From a bacterium (GTDB lineage Bacteria > Elusimicrobiota > Elusimicrobia > UBA1565 > UBA9628), in the NCBI GenBank assembly GCA_021822495.1, contig JAKAQO010000003.1, positions 1-64,000 on the forward strand: 64,000 bases of DNA, written 5' to 3'. Shown piece after piece: positions 62,447-64,000 of the stretch. The notes under the pieces were generated by a model that saw nothing but the letters and a program-made list of their open reading frames with translations, was not told where the DNA came from and ran no database searches. Position numbers and translations under genes: made by a program. The number at the start of each line of letters is the position of its first letter. Position 1 is the stretch's first letter.

Positions 62447-63521
62447 GGCGCACCTCGATGGGCATACCGGGTTTCAGTATTTTGTCTAGATTATCGAAGG
62501 CGATCTTGACGCCGTAAACCAAGCGCGTTCTCTCCTTTTGAGTCTGAACATTTTTAGGAGTAAATTCCGCCTCGGGACGGATAAACTCAATGTGCCCTGA
62601 AAAAGCTTTCATGTTCATTTCCGGTAAATATCCGTTCGCCTCTTCGCCTATAGACAAGCGAGCCAACATCGGCTGAGGAACATAAACATAAGCATAAACC
62701 GAGCGCAAATCGGCCAAGGAAAGAATGACTGTTTGAGGGCCGGCCATATCTCCAGGCTCAACGGGGCGATAAAGGACGGTGCCGTTAATCGGAGAAGAAA
62801 TTTTGCACCAATTAAGGTGAATTTCGGTTTCTTGATAGCGAGCCTTAAGAGCGTCCAAATCCTCCTGACTCGCCGACCCCTGATCAAATAGCAGTTGTCC
62901 CCGATTGTAATTTTTTTGAGCGAGATCAAACTCGGTCTGGATATCCCCGCAAGAAAGAGTCGCAACCAATTGTCCCTTTTCAACCACGTCCCCCTCGCGG
63001 GGAAATATTTCAGCGACTCTGGCCATAATGCGCGGAGCCACACGTACCTCCACCGCCTCAATCGTACCGGAATAAAGAAACTTTTTCTTTTGCTCGATCC
63101 CCAGGTAGTTTTTGATCTGATCCAGAATGGAGGGCGGCGATTCTTCATCTTCTGAAACATTCCCAATAGCATCCCTGGCATTTAAAGGCAAAGGCCGCAT
63201 TTCTTCCAGAGACTGGTTCTTGGGTTTTTGTCCAGTTTCAAGCGTGCGCGCTTTCCTAAAAGCTTCTTGAGCGCGACTCAAATCTCCTTGGGACAACAGG
63301 ATATTTCCCAATAAGACATAGCCTTCCGTAAAGCGCGGATTTTGTCGCATGAAAGGAATCAAATCGGACAAAGCCGACGAGTAATTTTCAAGCTTGTAAA
63401 AGTTTCGCGCTTCCTGATAGAGAGTATCCCGAGAAAGGAGTCGGTTGTTTTCTTGAGCTTGGACCCCAATAAAAGCCATTCCTAAAACAAGACACAGAAG
63501 CGCCCCAGCCATTTTTCGCAT
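62436..63521 (-). CDS. HlyD-family periplasmic adaptor with N-terminal TPR domain
   Basis: 361 residues from the ATG at 63521 (MRKMAG), preferred because it opens a signal peptide (ALLCLVLGMAFIGVQA) six bases after a TATCTT box; an upstream in-frame start would add 36 unlikely residues. Residues 25-110 are TPR-like helices (LYQEARNFYKLENYSSAL, then TEGYVLLGNILLSQGDLSRAQEAF). Then come the adaptor elements: lipoyl-like halves (VRVAPRIMARVAEIFPREGDVV and ISSPINGTVLYRPVEPGD), a coiled-coil hairpin, and a beta-barrel. It would link the ABC pump to an outer-membrane channel. A TPR fused to this family is unusual. Confidence 0.85.
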   Translation of the reverse strand: MRKMAGALLCLVLGMAFIGVQAQENNRLLSRDTLYQEARNFYKLENYSSALSDLIPFMRQNPRFTEGYVLLGNILLSQGDLSRAQEAFRKARTLETGQKPKNQSLEEMRPLPLNARDAIGNVSEDEESPPSILDQIKNYLGIEQKKKFLYSGTIEAVEVRVAPRIMARVAEIFPREGDVVEKGQLVATLSCGDIQTEFDLAQKNYNRGQLLFDQGSASQEDLDALKARYQETEIHLNWCKISSPINGTVLYRPVEPGDMAGPQTVILSLADLRSVYAYVYVPQPMLARLSIGEEANGYLPEMNMKAFSGHIEFIRPEAEFTPKNVQTQKERTRLVYGVKIAFDNLDKILKPGMPIEVRLGP

Positions 63522-63527
63522 ACAACT

Positions 63528-63533
63528 AAGATA
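63528..63533 (-). promoter_or_regulatory. -10 box before the HlyD-family adaptor gene
   Basis: TATCTT on the minus strand ends six bases before the ATG at 63521; no ribosome site and no clear -35. The spacing matches the other proposed leaderless starts. Confidence 0.35.
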
Positions 63534-63586
63534 GCTGAAAGCTGTTAAATTTTCATGACACGCAAAAAAATCGGCCTTTTTGAAAT

Positions 63587-63595
63587 TGCTAGAAT
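63587..63595 (+). promoter_or_regulatory. Extended -10 element before kdsD
   Basis: TGC plus TAGAAT (63590-63595) ends six bases before the ATG at 63602; no ribosome site. It predicts transcription starting on the ATG. Confidence 0.5.
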
Positions 63596-63601
63596 GAGCG
63601 G

Positions 63602-64000
63602 ATGAAGAAAATCTCAGAACGCGAGGCAAAAAAAGAAATCGAGCGCACGCTCAAAATCGAGGCCGATGCAATCCTGAAAGCCCGGGAATCCGTGGGCCCT
63701 GAATATTTCAAAGCCTTATCGCTTTTGATCGGTTGCAAGGGAAAAGTGATTTTCATGGGGGTCGGGAAATCCGGCCTTATCGCTCAAAAAATAGCGGCAA
63801 CCTTCTCTTCCACCGGCACCCCCGCCATGTTTCTTGATCCAACCGAGGCCAAACACGGCGGCATCGGCTTTATCCAAAAACATGATATCGTCGTATGCTT
63901 GGGAAAATCGGGAGAATCAGAAGAACTAAACGAGCTTTTCCCAGCACTCAAATCCCTTAAAGTTTCCATGATCGCCATTACCGCAAATCCCGCGTCCACT
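63602..64000 (+). CDS. kdsD: Arabinose-5-phosphate isomerase (KdsD/GutQ type), N-terminal part
   Basis: 133 residues are visible; the gene runs past the window end. Converts ribulose-5-phosphate to arabinose-5-phosphate, the first step towards Kdo for lipopolysaccharide. SIS-domain signatures: VIFMGVGKSGLIAQKIAATFSSTGTP (about residues 50-75), then LDPTEAKHGGIGFI with the conserved His and LGKSGESEEL. Family members usually read HP and GD where this has DP and GG. Divergent from the ABC efflux operon; the two ATGs are 80 bases apart. Confidence 0.9.
   Translation, partial: MKKISEREAKKEIERTLKIEADAILKARESVGPEYFKALSLLIGCKGKVIFMGVGKSGLIAQKIAATFSSTGTPAMFLDPTEAKHGGIGFIQKHDIVVCLGKSGESEELNELFPALKSLKVSMIAITANPAST

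Noticed and set aside
1-64000. CRISPR arrays, rRNA and tRNA genes
   Set aside because: No regularly spaced repeats and no rRNA- or tRNA-like stretch were seen on reading; a covariance-model scan could still find a short RNA.

Overview
The window looks like a chromosomal segment of a Gram-negative, non-proteobacterial bacterium. Support: an Omp85-type surface antigen, several outer-membrane beta-barrel proteins, KdsD (Kdo precursor), a periplasmic cell-wall enzyme set, and a complete hinT-rpsU-dnaG-rpoD macromolecular-synthesis operon. The phylum cannot be fixed from these genes alone; Elusimicrobiota or Omnitrophota-like lineages would fit, and this is an inference. Genes are densely packed with many 1-17 bp overlaps, coding strands switch often, and I see no rRNA, tRNA or CRISPR array.

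Layout. 1-3.8 kb: end of an unknown gene, a secreted low-complexity protein, ndk, a hydrolase-fold protein without its catalytic residues, and murQ. 3.5-7.8 kb (minus strand): hinT-rpsU-dnaG-rpoD plus a small membrane protein. 8-12.8 kb: a DUF3015 protein, a DUF4105 protein, a lytic transglycosylase with LysM and a lipoprotein hydrolase. 12.9-17.3 kb: glycine cleavage genes gcvT-gcvH-gcvP (fused P protein). 17.3-20.8 kb: a compositionally distinct defence island with a YhdJ-like adenine methyltransferase, a probable partner endonuclease, a 65-residue ORF and a SIR2-like protein. It separates gcvP from the lipoate ligase gene that serves GcvH. 21.5-27.1 kb: rplU-rpmA-obgE-hpnC-hpnD-hpnE-dcd, coupling ribosome genes to squalene synthesis. 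27-31.6 kb: unknown membrane and secreted proteins and two TadE/TadG-like pseudopilin genes. 31.6-45.3 kb: an FtsH-like protease, MarC protein, outer-membrane proteins, ferredoxin, a C39 + NlpC/P60 fusion, a DUF1460 amidase-like protein, an AIR-synthase-like protein, a sodium symporter, greA, queG and an Omp85 protein. 45.3-50.1 kb (minus strand): tpiA-pduL-deoC and a two-domain ALDH16-like dehydrogenase, together a likely deoxyribose-phosphate/acetaldehyde route. 50.2-58.5 kb: membrane, glycoside hydrolase, amidase and DUF1015 genes. 58.6-63.5 kb: a YbhGFSR-type efflux ABC system. 63.6 kb to the end: kdsD, cut by the window edge.

Three sequence-level themes stand out. First, many operon-leading genes have a -10 box ending only 5-10 bases before the ATG, so leaderless mRNAs are likely common. 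Second, three genes (DUF4105, queG, a PorV-like gene) have N-termini that extend upstream of any ATG/GTG/TTG codon and may start at ATT, ATA and CTG. Third, a paired palindromic repeat with core GGGGAC(T/A)GTCCCC lies between genes at 34.0 kb and inside the ALDH reading frame at 46.2 kb, with a degenerate single copy in the 5' end of the lipoate ligase gene at the island edge.
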